Assembly (NCBI GenBank): GCA_029007825.1
Contig: JAQXIO010000072.1
Span: forward strand, 1-64,000
Direction of reading: 5' to 3'
DNA: 64,000 nt
DNA from: Bacteroidales bacterium
GTDB taxonomy: Bacteria > Bacteroidota > Bacteroidia > Bacteroidales > JAQXIO01
In this document: positions 15,911-24,433 of the stretch, one piece after another
How the letters are laid out: each line of letters starts with the position of its first letter
Numbering within the stretch: position 1 is the stretch's first letter
Program-made: the position numbers and the translations under genes
Notes under the pieces: generated by a model
Told to the model about the DNA's origin: nothing
The model's database searches: none
The model's input: the letters and a program-made list of their open reading frames with translations, nothing else

Positions 15911-17989
15911 TTAACCTAATGTAAGCCGGAAACGGAAGAGCGCATCATCATCATACCACGCAGGATAATTTGTTCCCCAAAGATTATTATGCAGGTTAAT
16001 ATGAATACCACCTTGCATATCGGGAACTTCATTATGAAAATCATATACGGCAGGACGTCCCGGAGAAAAAAGCGGAGCATCCAATGTTTCGAACAAAATA
16101 CCCTCCTTGCGATGTTCGATTTTTTCCCAAACAGCATGTAAATTACGACCTCCGAACGATACGACCTGACACGGTGAAACAAAACTGTCGATCTTCTCCA
16201 TTCTCCAACCGTCATCCCCCATCTTCTGCAAGGGCACAACCGAAAACCAGCTTGCCTCACGCACACGTATTGCATCTTTTCCGAACCAACATGTTTTCAT
16301 CTCGATAACAGGTTCACTATGCAAAAAACGATATTCCATCCACAATTCTGCCGGCGCACCATATGTTTCGACCACCTCAGCGGGAAAATGCAACCGGGCA
16401 AGCAATGCTGTAAAATCGTTCGCGTCCCGACGATATAAAGTTTCTAACCGAGGTTCACAAAACAAAGAATGTACACTGTTTTGCTCATAATCATCAGGGA
16501 GAAACAACTCTCCCATGTCTCCTGCCCAATACGCCCGATTATATCTGGCTAAATCTCTATCCGAAAAGACCTGATAACGTAACAGCCCCAGTGGGTGTCC
16601 GGCATCAAACCACACACGGGCTTTTTTCCCCTGCTCGATCAACGATCCTACAGCTCCATTAGATGAAAGACGGACTTTAAACAAAGGCGTAAAAACTTCT
16701 TCGGCCGGATCACACACTTGCCATTGCGACAAATCGGGACGACGAGGTATAAGAGTTTCGAGACGCTTCTTCGCCTGAACAGCAAATCCTTCAGGAAGTG
16801 TCTCTACAGCCTGGTCGATATATTCTCGCTGTTCTTTCCACGACTCTTCCATCAAACGATAGTTAGAACGATTCCGATAAGCGGTAAACGACGCTTTAGA
16901 AAGATGTTCGTCATCGTCAAGATACGTTCCATGGTCAAAGCCCCATGTATGCTCCCCGACCATTCCCAGATAAATTGAGAAAGGCCTTAAAGCCTCGGGA
17001 GAAAGGCTTTTTTTCTCTATCCACTCTTTTCTCAAACGTGAAAGCTCACGGAAAGCCGCAACCTTTTGGGGATCTGATCCACATCCATACACCCATGTAT
17101 CTCCAATCTCATCCGTTATTACCGGTAATTGGTCTTTAATCGATTTCAACGAATGAGCATAAGCATTCATCGACGAACCAGACACCTCCGCATTTGGAAA
17201 ACGTTTCCGCAATTGTTCAAATGCATCGCGCACCTCTACTGCAGTCCAGGGATCCATATTATCCCCCTTGGTAATTAATCCCAGCCAATCCGAATGGCCT
17301 TCAACACCTTGTGGCAATCCATAGCCACCGGGACAATACATCGTTATTACTTCGCTGCCATCGGCATGCCGCCAACGAAAAACAGGAGGCACATCGGGAT
17401 TTTTACTGGCCCAGTTAACTCCGATATGTAAAAACTCTACTCCGGCTCGGGCAAAATGAGGCAGCAATGCAATTGTTTGCCCGGGCACATCCGTTAATTT
17501 AGCCGCAGAAGTTTTTATTCCAAATTGCTGATCGAGCTGTTGCGATACAGATAACAATTCGTCTAAAAGTGACGGATCGTAAAACTCAGCCTGAAAAGTA
17601 TGCGGCACTGCACTCCATTGTAAAATCCCATCACCGATAGCCCGTTCAACATCCGCTCTCTTTTTCCCCTTCTGTCTCCGGAGCGTTTCCCAGATCACCC
17701 ACGAGCCATAAACAAACGAAGGCCGGATACCTTCTGCCTCTAACTCTCTGGCCGTAGCAATCTCCGTTGGTATCTTCCATTCCCACAAATTGCGGGTAAT
17801 CTTACGAGCGCTACTCGTAAAACCCACATCCAAATGAGTTTTAAATACAACATGAACTTTACGTACCGAAAGATTCACCCTTTGGGTAGGTTCAGAAGTG
17901 GTACCTGCTAAAACTGAAGCCTGATTTCCGAGTGCCAAAGCCACAGCACCCTGAGAAAAGCGTTTAATAAATTGCCTGCGATTGTTCAT
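15911..17989 (-). CDS. DUF5054 protein, distant GH38-like hydrolase
   Basis: This 692-residue protein starts with a twin-arginine-like signal (NNRRQFIKRFSQGAVALALG). After it comes VHVVFKTHLDVGFTSSARKI. The HxD in THLDVGFT resembles the zinc-binding HxD at the start of GH38 alpha-mannosidases. Further segments, DVPGQTIALLPHFARAGVEF and FRWRHADGSEVITMYCPGGY, fit a GH38/57-like (beta/alpha) barrel. It matches the DUF5054 family as I know it; enzymatic activity has not been established to my knowledge. The start at 17989 is chosen over 18046 because it places the signal at the N-terminus. The position facing a GH125 mannosidase suggests a part in mannoside breakdown. Confidence 0.78.
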   Translation of the reverse strand: MNNRRQFIKRFSQGAVALALGNQASVLAGTTSEPTQRVNLSVRKVHVVFKTHLDVGFTSSARKITRNLWEWKIPTEIATARELEAEGIRPSFVYGSWVIWETLRRQKGKKRADVERAIGDGILQWSAVPHTFQAEFYDPSLLDELLSVSQQLDQQFGIKTSAAKLTDVPGQTIALLPHFARAGVEFLHIGVNWASKNPDVPPVFRWRHADGSEVITMYCPGGYGLPQGVEGHSDWLGLITKGDNMDPWTAVEVRDAFEQLRKRFPNAEVSGSSMNAYAHSLKSIKDQLPVITDEIGDTWVYGCGSDPQKVAAFRELSRLRKEWIEKKSLSPEALRPFSIYLGMVGEHTWGFDHGTYLDDDEHLSKASFTAYRNRSNYRLMEESWKEQREYIDQAVETLPEGFAVQAKKRLETLIPRRPDLSQWQVCDPAEEVFTPLFKVRLSSNGAVGSLIEQGKKARVWFDAGHPLGLLRYQVFSDRDLARYNRAYWAGDMGELFLPDDYEQNSVHSLFCEPRLETLYRRDANDFTALLARLHFPAEVVETYGAPAELWMEYRFLHSEPVIEMKTCWFGKDAIRVREASWFSVVPLQKMGDDGWRMEKIDSFVSPCQVVSFGGRNLHAVWEKIEHRKEGILFETLDAPLFSPGRPAVYDFHNEVPDMQGGIHINLHNNLWGTNYPAWYDDDALFRFRLTLG

Positions 17990-18506
17990 TTCTGTCTTGG
18001 CTGTTCTCCGGTTAAATCCGTGAGATATATGAAAAATGTTAATCAATGGTATACTGCTCCCTCATATAGAGAATCTACAACTAATTATGAAAAAAAGCGA
18101 AAGCATTACCTATTACAGATAAGTAAATGATTCTAATTCATAATCATACAAATACAAAAGTGAAGTTATCAAAATATTTTATGATACGAATGGTTTTACA
18201 AAAAATTCGCATTAAAATGTCAGAATCAGCTTACCCAAAACCGACTCATATCATCTTATGCCATTTATACTCTGATTTATACCATTTGATTATCATCGAT
18301 ACGATTAACGAGATATAGGCTTTAATTATCAACAAATCCTTTATCAGATAAAACTTTTACTTGTAATACGACAGGTTAGCCTTCTTGCTTATTCACGTAT
18401 TTCTGTTCAATTCTCCATCTGGCTTATTCCCTGCACCTCACAAAACCGTAAACATCAGACAAATAAAAAAGCTACTCACATTTACTGTAAGTAGCTATAA
18501 TTTAAG
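17990..18506. other. AT-rich gene-free stretch
   Basis: This stretch of about 500 bp holds the tRNA terminator (18461-18496, minus strand) and the upstream region of the DUF5054 gene. A near-match -7 box, TACCATTG (18044-18051, minus strand, 7 of 8), may drive that gene. Nothing else recognisable was seen; short frames here are not protein-like. Confidence 0.45.
18461..18496 (-). terminator. Rho-independent terminator of the tRNA gene
   Basis: Read on the minus strand: AGCTACTTACA, loop GTAAA, TGTGAGTAGCT, then TTTTTTATTT. It is an 11-bp stem with one U-G wobble and a strong U-tract, ending about 10 nt beyond the tRNA 3' end. Confidence 0.85.
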
Positions 18507-18580
18507 TGGTCCCACTTGGGCTTGAACCAAGGACTCCCTGATTATGAGTCAGGTGCTCTAACCAACTGAGCTATGGGACC
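18507..18580 (-). tRNA. tRNA with CAU anticodon (Met, or Ile2)
   Basis: The minus strand folds into a full cloverleaf. The acceptor stem is GGTCCCA/TGGGACC with discriminator A, followed by a D arm AGCTCAGTTGGTTAGAGCA. The anticodon arm is CCTGA-CTCATAA-TCAGG with anticodon CAT, and the T arm is CTTGG-TTCAAGC-CCAAG. The 3' CCA is not encoded. CAU can be elongator Met or the Ile2 species whose C34 becomes lysidine. The acceptor stem lacks the mismatch of an initiator tRNA. Elongator Met is favoured but not proven. Confidence 0.93.
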
Positions 18581-18606
18581 GAAAGGAATAAAATCCAATT
18601 CGGGTG

Positions 18607-18638
18607 CAATATTACACATTTTAAGCGGAAATACCAAA
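18607..18638 (-). promoter_or_regulatory. Promoter of the tRNA gene
   Basis: On the minus strand TTTG (18635-18638), 20 bp, then TAATATTG (18607-18614): exact -33 and spacing with a 7-of-8 -7 box, 26 bp upstream of the mature tRNA 5' end. Confidence 0.65.
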
Positions 18639-18740
18639 CGTTTTATCCAAAATCTATAAATCAAAAAAGAGTTCGAACTTCTCTCGGCATTCTTGAACAA
18701 AAGCCACATTTTTGATGTTTAATAGACGTAATAAAAAAGA

Positions 18741-19364
18741 ATGAAAGTGTTGTCCGAAAAAGAATTTTTTAATCAGATAGCTCCCCAATGGGATAACAGG
18801 TGTAAACCGGATGCTGGCAAAGTACGATTCTTATTATCCAAACTCAATATAAAAAGATGCGACCGAATCCTCGATATAGGGACAGGAACCGGAGTATTAA
18901 TTCCTTTCATCAGGGAAAAAAGTATCTGCAGCCGTATAGTAGGAATCGACTATTCAGAAGGAATGATCAATATTGCAAAACAAAAATTCAGCAATAAGAG
19001 AAATCTCGACTTTCAGTTACTGGATATTGAAAAAGAGGAAATCGAAGGAAGATTCCATCATATAATTCTTTATTCAATGTTTCCGCATCTACAGAAAAAA
19101 ACGGAAACAATAAAAAAACTGATAGAGAATAATCTATTCCCCGGTGGAAATATTCTGATAGCACACACACAAAGCCGTGATTATTTGAATAAAGTTCATG
19201 ACCAGAAAGAGACGGATATGCGTAAGGCTCATTTGATCGAGGTAGAGAGACAAGCCCAGATATTTAAAAATGCATCTCTGAATGTCGTAGAAGCATTCGA
19301 GAACGATCAGTACTACTATTTACTACTTCAAAAAAAGAAAAAATACTCTCACGTTCTATCGTGA
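18741..19364 (+). CDS. Class I SAM-dependent methyltransferase
   Basis: This 207-residue protein has the SAM-binding motif I ILDIGTGTGVLIPF, the acidic residue of motif II after VGIDYSEGM, and a DIEKEEIEGRFHHIILYSMFPHL segment matching motifs III-IV. It is most like the UbiE/BioC-type methyltransferases of small molecules; the substrate is unknown. It stands alone, divergent from the tRNA. Its last eight codons are inside a hairpin that serves as terminator for the convergent prfB transcript, so the lysine-rich C-terminal tail (QKKKKYSHVLS) is partly dictated by that structure. Confidence 0.8.
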   Translation: MKVLSEKEFFNQIAPQWDNRCKPDAGKVRFLLSKLNIKRCDRILDIGTGTGVLIPFIREKSICSRIVGIDYSEGMINIAKQKFSNKRNLDFQLLDIEKEEIEGRFHHIILYSMFPHLQKKTETIKKLIENNLFPGGNILIAHTQSRDYLNKVHDQKETDMRKAHLIEVERQAQIFKNASLNVVEAFENDQYYYLLLQKKKKYSHVLS

Positions 19365-19372
19365 GAGTATTT
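19330..19372 (-). terminator. Terminator of the fadD-prfB transcript
   Basis: AAATACTCTCACG (19341-19353), loop TTCTAT and CGTGAGAGTATTT (19360-19372) form a 13-bp perfect stem. On the minus strand it is followed by TTTCTTTTTTTG, a good U-tract. It lies 24 bp after the prfB stop and inside the end of the convergent methyltransferase gene. Confidence 0.85.
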
Positions 19373-19396
19373 GTAATATGAAATTAGAAGTTATAA

Positions 19397-20516
19397 TCAG
19401 TTATTACTTGCTTCAGAGAATTCCATAAGATAAGCCTTGATAAAATCGTCTATATCTCCGTCCATAACTGCCTGAACATTGGATGTCTGGTAATTTGTCC
19501 GATGATCTTTTACCCTGCGGTCGTCGAAAACATAACTGCGGATTTGAGAACCCCATTCAATTTTTTTCTTTCCCGCTTCAACCTTTTGTTGTTCGGCACG
19601 ACGCTTCTCAAGCTCCATCTCATACAACTGCGAACGTAACAAACGCATTGCATTTTCACGATTATCGAGCTGTGAGCGGCTTTCGGTATTTTCTATAAGA
19701 ATTTCTTTTATTTCTCCTGTTGCCTCGTCTTTGTAATTATACCGCAACCGGACTCCCGTTTCCACCTTGTTTACATTTTGTCCTCCGGCTCCTCCCGAAC
19801 GAAACGTATCCCAGGTTATATCGGCAGGATTAACCTCGATCTCTATCGTATCATCTACCAACGGAACGACAAAAACAGACGCAAAAGAGGTCATCCGCTT
19901 TCCCTGTGCATTGAATGGAGAAACACGAACCAAACGATGCACCCCGTTTTCACCCTTGAGATAGCCGTAAGCATACTCTCCTTCAATCTGCATAGTGACG
20001 GTCTTAATTCCCGCCTCATCTCCATCCTGAATATTCGAAACGGTCAATTTGTACTTGTTGTTTTCCGCCCATCGCATATACATGCGCATAAGCATAGAAG
20101 ACCAATCCTGGCTTTCCGTTCCTCCGGCACCCGAATTGATTTTAAGAACACACCCCAACTGATCGGCTTCCTGCCGAAGCATATTCTTCAACTCCAAAGC
20201 TTCTATTAAACCTATAGTATGCGTATAAGCTGCATCAACCTCTTCCTCGGTGATTATTTCTTCCTTGAAAAAATCGTAAGCAAGCTGCAATTCCTCAGCA
20301 GCTGCCTTCACCTCATTATAAGAATCGATCCACTTCTTCAAGTCTTTCACCTTCCGCATCTGTTCTTCAGCACGCTTCGCATCTTCCCAAAAGTCAGGAG
20401 CCTGGGTTCTGATCTCCTCTTCTTCTAATTGTATCTTTTTCGCATCGACGTCAAAGATACCTCCTCAACGCGTCCTCGCGTTCCAACACATCATGTAGCT
20501 GGTCTGTCGTAATCAT
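19397..20516 (-). CDS. prfB: Peptide chain release factor 2, programmed +1 frameshift
   Basis: RF2 releases finished peptides at UGA and UAA stops. The first 21 codons (start at 20516, MITTDQLHDV) end at an in-frame TGA (20451-20453). Translation must slip +1 at CTT TGA C to continue in the main frame from 20452 to 19397, giving 372 residues. The slippery site has an AGGAGG Shine-Dalgarno-like element three bases before CTT, as in E. coli. The main part holds the SPF tripeptide (VSPFNAQGKR) that reads the stop codon and the catalytic GGQ (RSGGAGGQNVNK). Regulation is autogenous: low RF2 lets the ribosome pause at UGA and shift. It follows the acyl-CoA ligase by 12 bp on the same strand. Confidence 0.96.
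20450..20465 (-). promoter_or_regulatory. prfB programmed frameshift site
   Basis: On the minus strand the element reads AGGAGG TAT CTT TGA C. It combines the internal Shine-Dalgarno sequence, the slippery CTT and the poorly terminating UGAC. It is the standard RF2 autoregulatory site, here fully intact. Confidence 0.95.
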
Positions 20517-20528
20517 TATTATTCAAAT

Positions 20529-22340
20529 TTATTGTTCTTCAATATACATTTCATCTATCACAGCGGCATAATGATCTTGAATCACCGCACGGCGAAATTT
20601 AAGAGTATTCGTAATTTCACCGGCCTCCATTGTAAACGCCTTCGGCAATAGAGTAAACCGTTTAATTTTCTCGAACGAAGCAAATCCTTTCTGTAACTCT
20701 TCGATATGGCTCTCAATCAAACGATGAATACGATCATCCTGAACCAACTCCTCTGTAGAGTTATACTTTATGCCATTACTTTCCGCATATTCCTTCAACA
20801 AAGGAAAAGCCGGAACAACCAAAGCAGACACAAATTTTCTCTTATCGCCGATAACAGCGATCTGCTCGATATATTTATCAGCTGCAATTCTTGACTCAAG
20901 AGCCTGAGGCGCTATATATTTCCCGTTTGAAGTCTTAAAGAGATCTTTAATACGTTCTGTAAGAATTATCTCGTTTTTATCGGTTAATTTTCCGGCATCT
21001 CCGGTTCTGAACCAACCGTCGATAAAAGCATCGGCCGTAGCCTGAGGTTTATTATAGTAACCACACGTCACCGTTTTCCCCTTAACAAGAATCTCACTAT
21101 TCTCTCCGATCTTTACATCTACGCCCGGCATAATCGTCCCTACAGTTCCGAAAGTAAACCCTCTTTCAAGAAAACAGGAAACCGTAGCAGTCGTTTCACT
21201 CAGACCATAACCATAACAAAGCGGAATATTTACGGAATGAAGAAATTCGTTGATTTCATCGGACAAAGGTGCTCCGGCACAAGGAAAAATATTTCCATTA
21301 TTTATTCCGATTACCTTTCTTAAAAGAGTAAATACAGTCTTATCATACAACCAGAATTTTATTTTCAATCCCAGAGGTGCAGCAATTTCTTTATTTTTAT
21401 AATCGAGATTATATCGCTTTCCCGTCCGGATAGAATCCATAAACAACCATTTTTTTATTCCGGTTGCACCCGATATAACCTCATTGACTCCGATATATAC
21501 CTTCTCCCAAAAACGGGGAACGCTGCACATAGCCGTTGGATTTACCTCTTTTATAATTTTCTGTATCTCTTTCGGATCCCGGTTAATCGATATTTTCATT
21601 CCTACATGCAGGCAATAATAACTCCATGCCTTCTCGAAAATATGAGCTAACGGTAAAAAACAAAGAGTATGGTCTTTATCGCTCAGCATAGTCAGACGGA
21701 GATCGTGTATTCTGATTATCTCCATAAAAGAAGAGTGTTTCAGCATTACACCTTTTGGTTCGCCCGTAGTTCCCGACGTATAAATAATCGTAGCCAGATC
21801 ATCTCCCGAAATGTTCATCATACGGACTTTAACCGTTGTCTCGGCCAATGAGCTATCGCCCATTTTCACAAAATCATCGAAATAAACGCTTGTCTTATCA
21901 TCCGGATGAAACGTTACATTCCTGTCAAAAACGATAATCCGTTTCAGTACGGAAGAGTTCCTTTGCACGATAAAAGCATTATTATACTGGAACTGTTCCC
22001 CCGCAAAGAGAAACCGGATTTTCGCATCTTCAACGATATATTCGATTTGAGAAGGAGAACTGGTTGCATACAATGGAACCATCACTGCACGATTTGCAAA
22101 AGCTGCAAAATCCGTAATCAGATACTGCGGCATATTCTGAGAATAAATACCGATATTCTCACACTCCTCCACACCGAATTCAGCCATCGCTTTAGCTGCA
22201 AGCATGATCCGCTCAGAAAAAGCCCGCCAGGATATTTTATTCCATTTGCCACTGGCATCATCCCTATATCTCAAGACTGTCCGGTCTTTATATTTATCGG
22301 CCTGACGGTGCACTAATTCAGCTAAATGACAGTTTTCCAT
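20529..22340 (-). CDS. Long-chain acyl-CoA synthetase (AMP-forming)
   Basis: This 603-residue adenylate-forming enzyme activates fatty acids to acyl-CoA using ATP. The AMP-binding core TIIYTSGTTGEPKGVML, the GYGLSETTATVS motif and the hinge region WFRTGDAGKLTDKNEIILTERIKDLFKTSNGKYI are all present. The family is the FadD/FAA type (long acyl-CoA ligase of bacteria and eukaryotes). The start at 22340 (MENCHLAELVHRQ) is preferred to 22397, because GGGA lies just before it and the upstream segment contains the -7 box. Co-transcribed with prfB. It may salvage exogenous or recycled fatty acids. Confidence 0.9.
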   Translation of the reverse strand: MENCHLAELVHRQADKYKDRTVLRYRDDASGKWNKISWRAFSERIMLAAKAMAEFGVEECENIGIYSQNMPQYLITDFAAFANRAVMVPLYATSSPSQIEYIVEDAKIRFLFAGEQFQYNNAFIVQRNSSVLKRIIVFDRNVTFHPDDKTSVYFDDFVKMGDSSLAETTVKVRMMNISGDDLATIIYTSGTTGEPKGVMLKHSSFMEIIRIHDLRLTMLSDKDHTLCFLPLAHIFEKAWSYYCLHVGMKISINRDPKEIQKIIKEVNPTAMCSVPRFWEKVYIGVNEVISGATGIKKWLFMDSIRTGKRYNLDYKNKEIAAPLGLKIKFWLYDKTVFTLLRKVIGINNGNIFPCAGAPLSDEINEFLHSVNIPLCYGYGLSETTATVSCFLERGFTFGTVGTIMPGVDVKIGENSEILVKGKTVTCGYYNKPQATADAFIDGWFRTGDAGKLTDKNEIILTERIKDLFKTSNGKYIAPQALESRIAADKYIEQIAVIGDKRKFVSALVVPAFPLLKEYAESNGIKYNSTEELVQDDRIHRLIESHIEELQKGFASFEKIKRFTLLPKAFTMEAGEITNTLKFRRAVIQDHYAAVIDEMYIEEQ

Positions 22341-22363
22341 AATTCCCTTTTTTAGAATCTGTA

Positions 22364-22371
22364 CAAAGATA
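22364..22371 (-). promoter_or_regulatory. Possible -7 box of the acyl-CoA ligase-prfB unit
   Basis: TATCTTTG on the minus strand, 23 bp upstream of the start at 22340. No -33 element is evident at 19-21 bp, so the assignment rests on the -7 match and position. Confidence 0.4.
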
Positions 22372-22435
22372 AGGTTTTTAAACGAATTTGTAAGCATTTA
22401 AGATTTCAACAGTCTGTGCATACAAGTAAAAATAG

Positions 22436-22443
22436 TATGTTTG
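22436..22443 (+). promoter_or_regulatory. Possible -7 box of argE
   Basis: TATGTTTG, exact -7 consensus, 23 bp upstream of the argE start. The -33 region is weak. Confidence 0.4.
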
Positions 22444-22466
22444 TAAAATGATTAAAAGCATTACTT

Positions 22467-23528
22467 ATGGATAAAGATCATCTGTATTATCATGCTGTCG
22501 ACCTTCTCAAAGATATAATAACCATCCCGTCTTTCAGCAGAGAAGAACAAAGCGTAGCAGACAAATTAGAAGAGTATATCTCCCGGCAAAATTTCACACC
22601 AAACAGAATAGGAAATAATATCTGGATAGAAGCATCAGCTCATGATGCCAACCGGCCGACATTATTGCTTAACTCTCATATAGACACCGTAAAACCGGTT
22701 GCCGGATGGAACAAGGACCCTTTCAAACCCGTTGAAAACGACGACTATATTTATGGTCTCGGAAGCAACGATGCAGGAGCCAGTCTTGTATCTTTATTAC
22801 ACAGTTTTTTTCTTTTATCGCGAAAAGAACAACCTTATAACCTGATTTTTCTGGCTTCCAGTGAAGAAGAAATATCAGGGAAAAACGGAATAGAATCAGC
22901 TCTGCGCATTCTTCCTTCCATCAATTTCGCAGTGGTTGGAGAACCGACAGGAATGCAGCCGGCCATAGCCGAAAAAGGACTGATGGTTCTCGATTGCATA
23001 GCCAACGGAAAGTCCGGCCATGCAGCAAGAAACGAAGGGGTCAATGCTATATATGAAGCCATACAGGATATCGAATGGTTTCGTTCCCACCATTTTCCTA
23101 AAATCAGTCCCCTGTTAGGAGAAGTCAAAATGAGTGTTACGATGATTAATGCCGGTACACAACACAACGTTATTCCGGACGAATGCCGGTATGTCGTCGA
23201 TGTACGCAGTAATGAATATTATAATAATGAAGAACTATTTCTTTTAATCTCACAATCGGTAAAAAGCACCGTACAAGCACGCTCCTTCCGGCTCAATTCT
23301 TCCGGCATACAACCCAACCACCCGTTTGTGAAAAGAGCATTGCTATTAGGCCTTCTGCCCTTTGGCTCCCCTACATTATCGGATCAGGCTCTTATGCCTT
23401 TCCCTTCTGTCAAAATGGGCCCCGGAGACTCATCCCGCTCACATACAGCCGATGAATACATTAAAAAAAGCGAAATAAGAGAAGCTATCGAAATTTATAC
23501 AAAGCTATTGGATGACCTTACTTTATGA
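22467..23528 (+). CDS. argE: N-acyl-ornithine/citrulline deacylase (M20 family)
   Basis: This 353-residue member of the M20 metallopeptidase family is probably the ArgE-type deacylase of arginine synthesis. Metal-binding residues are recognisable in NSHIDTVKP (His, Asp), YGLGSNDAGAS (Asp), ASSEEE (Glu) and VGEPTG. In Bacteroidales, arginine is made through N-succinyl- or N-acetyl-citrulline, so the substrate is probably the acylated citrulline rather than ornithine. It overlaps the next gene by 4 bp (ATGA), which indicates translational coupling. No other arg genes lie nearby in this window. Confidence 0.85.
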   Translation: MDKDHLYYHAVDLLKDIITIPSFSREEQSVADKLEEYISRQNFTPNRIGNNIWIEASAHDANRPTLLLNSHIDTVKPVAGWNKDPFKPVENDDYIYGLGSNDAGASLVSLLHSFFLLSRKEQPYNLIFLASSEEEISGKNGIESALRILPSINFAVVGEPTGMQPAIAEKGLMVLDCIANGKSGHAARNEGVNAIYEAIQDIEWFRSHHFPKISPLLGEVKMSVTMINAGTQHNVIPDECRYVVDVRSNEYYNNEELFLLISQSVKSTVQARSFRLNSSGIQPNHPFVKRALLLGLLPFGSPTLSDQALMPFPSVKMGPGDSSRSHTADEYIKKSEIREAIEIYTKLLDDLTL

Positions 23529-24412
23529 AAATTACTCATCTGATCCATTCCGACATAGACAAAAAGTATTGGGATAAAAAATTATCTCAATGTCAGAATG
23601 CAACGATATATGCCCAATCCTGGTGGCTGGATATCGTTGCTCCCGGATGGGAGGCCTTAGTGAGTGAGGACTTTTCATATATTATGCCATTACCGCGAAA
23701 ATCGAAATGGGGTTTACCGGTCTTTTTGCAACCGGCCTATACACAACAATTAGGTTTGTTTTCCGATCAAATAATTCCGGAATCCGTAATATCCCTTTTT
23801 CTCGGTTATCTACCTTCAGGATATTATAACTTACACTGGAACAATAGCAATTCATACAGAAAATGGAAAAAGAAAAACAATTATATTCTTCATCTCGACT
23901 CCTGCTATGAAGACCTAAACCAAAGATTCTCTAAAAACACAAAAAGGAATATTCAATACGCGTCAAAGCAATCTTTGAATATAAAAGAAATAGAACCGAA
24001 AAAATTTCTTGATGAGTTTACTAAAATTACGCCTCACTACGAGCCCCGCTTCTTCCCCATACTAAACAACCTGATTACAGCCTGTTTATCGCACCATACC
24101 GGAGCAATCTGGGGATGTGAAAAGAATGGAAAGTTAATTACCGCCGTTTTTATTCCCCGTTACCTCGATACAAACTACTATCTGGCTCCTTTTTCCTCGA
24201 CAGAAGGAAAAGAAAGCAAAGCAATGTTCCTTTTACTCGATGAATTCATTAAAAAAAATGCAGGAAGTACTCAGAAATTAGACTTTGAAGGCTCTTCCAT
24301 AGAAGGTGTCGCCCGAATGTATAAAGGGTTCGGAGCAATAAACACACCCTATTTTACACAACAATCTTTTTCTATAAAAGGGCATTCAATCCCTCTCTGT
24401 ATTAAGAAATAA
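23525..24412 (+). CDS. FemAB/GNAT-like acyltransferase, function unknown
   Basis: This 295-residue soluble protein resembles the FemAB-like or BioF2 GNAT-fold family. The N-terminal half has YAQSWWLDIVAPGWEALV and PAYTQQLGLF. The second half has RFSKNTKRNIQYASKQ and LDFEGSSIEGVARMYKGFGA, typical of acyl- or aminoacyl-transferring enzymes acting on glycans or peptides. It is coupled to argE by a 4-bp overlap, but a role in arginine synthesis is not supported by the fold. The convergent neighbours are polysaccharide genes. Substrate unknown. Confidence 0.62.
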   Translation: MKITHLIHSDIDKKYWDKKLSQCQNATIYAQSWWLDIVAPGWEALVSEDFSYIMPLPRKSKWGLPVFLQPAYTQQLGLFSDQIIPESVISLFLGYLPSGYYNLHWNNSNSYRKWKKKNNYILHLDSCYEDLNQRFSKNTKRNIQYASKQSLNIKEIEPKKFLDEFTKITPHYEPRFFPILNNLITACLSHHTGAIWGCEKNGKLITAVFIPRYLDTNYYLAPFSSTEGKESKAMFLLLDEFIKKNAGSTQKLDFEGSSIEGVARMYKGFGAINTPYFTQQSFSIKGHSIPLCIKK

Positions 24413-24433
24413 CATTCTCTGGATCGGCTTTTT

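Noticed and set aside
14095..17989. A polysaccharide utilisation locus around the GH125 gene
   Set aside because: There is no SusC, SusD, sensor or ECF sigma/anti-sigma gene in the neighbourhood, only the two convergent hydrolase-like genes.
18127..18318. 63-codon plus-strand frame in the tRNA upstream gap
   Set aside because: Low complexity, AT-rich and without any start signal or similarity; treated as chance.
18507..18580. Initiator tRNA-fMet
   Set aside because: The acceptor stem begins with a paired G, and the anticodon stem lacks the three consecutive G-C pairs of initiator tRNA.
20359..20516. prfB as a truncated gene or pseudogene with an early stop
   Set aside because: The stop is the programmed UGA with a Shine-Dalgarno-like AGGAGG and CTT slip codon, which is conserved in functional RF2 genes.
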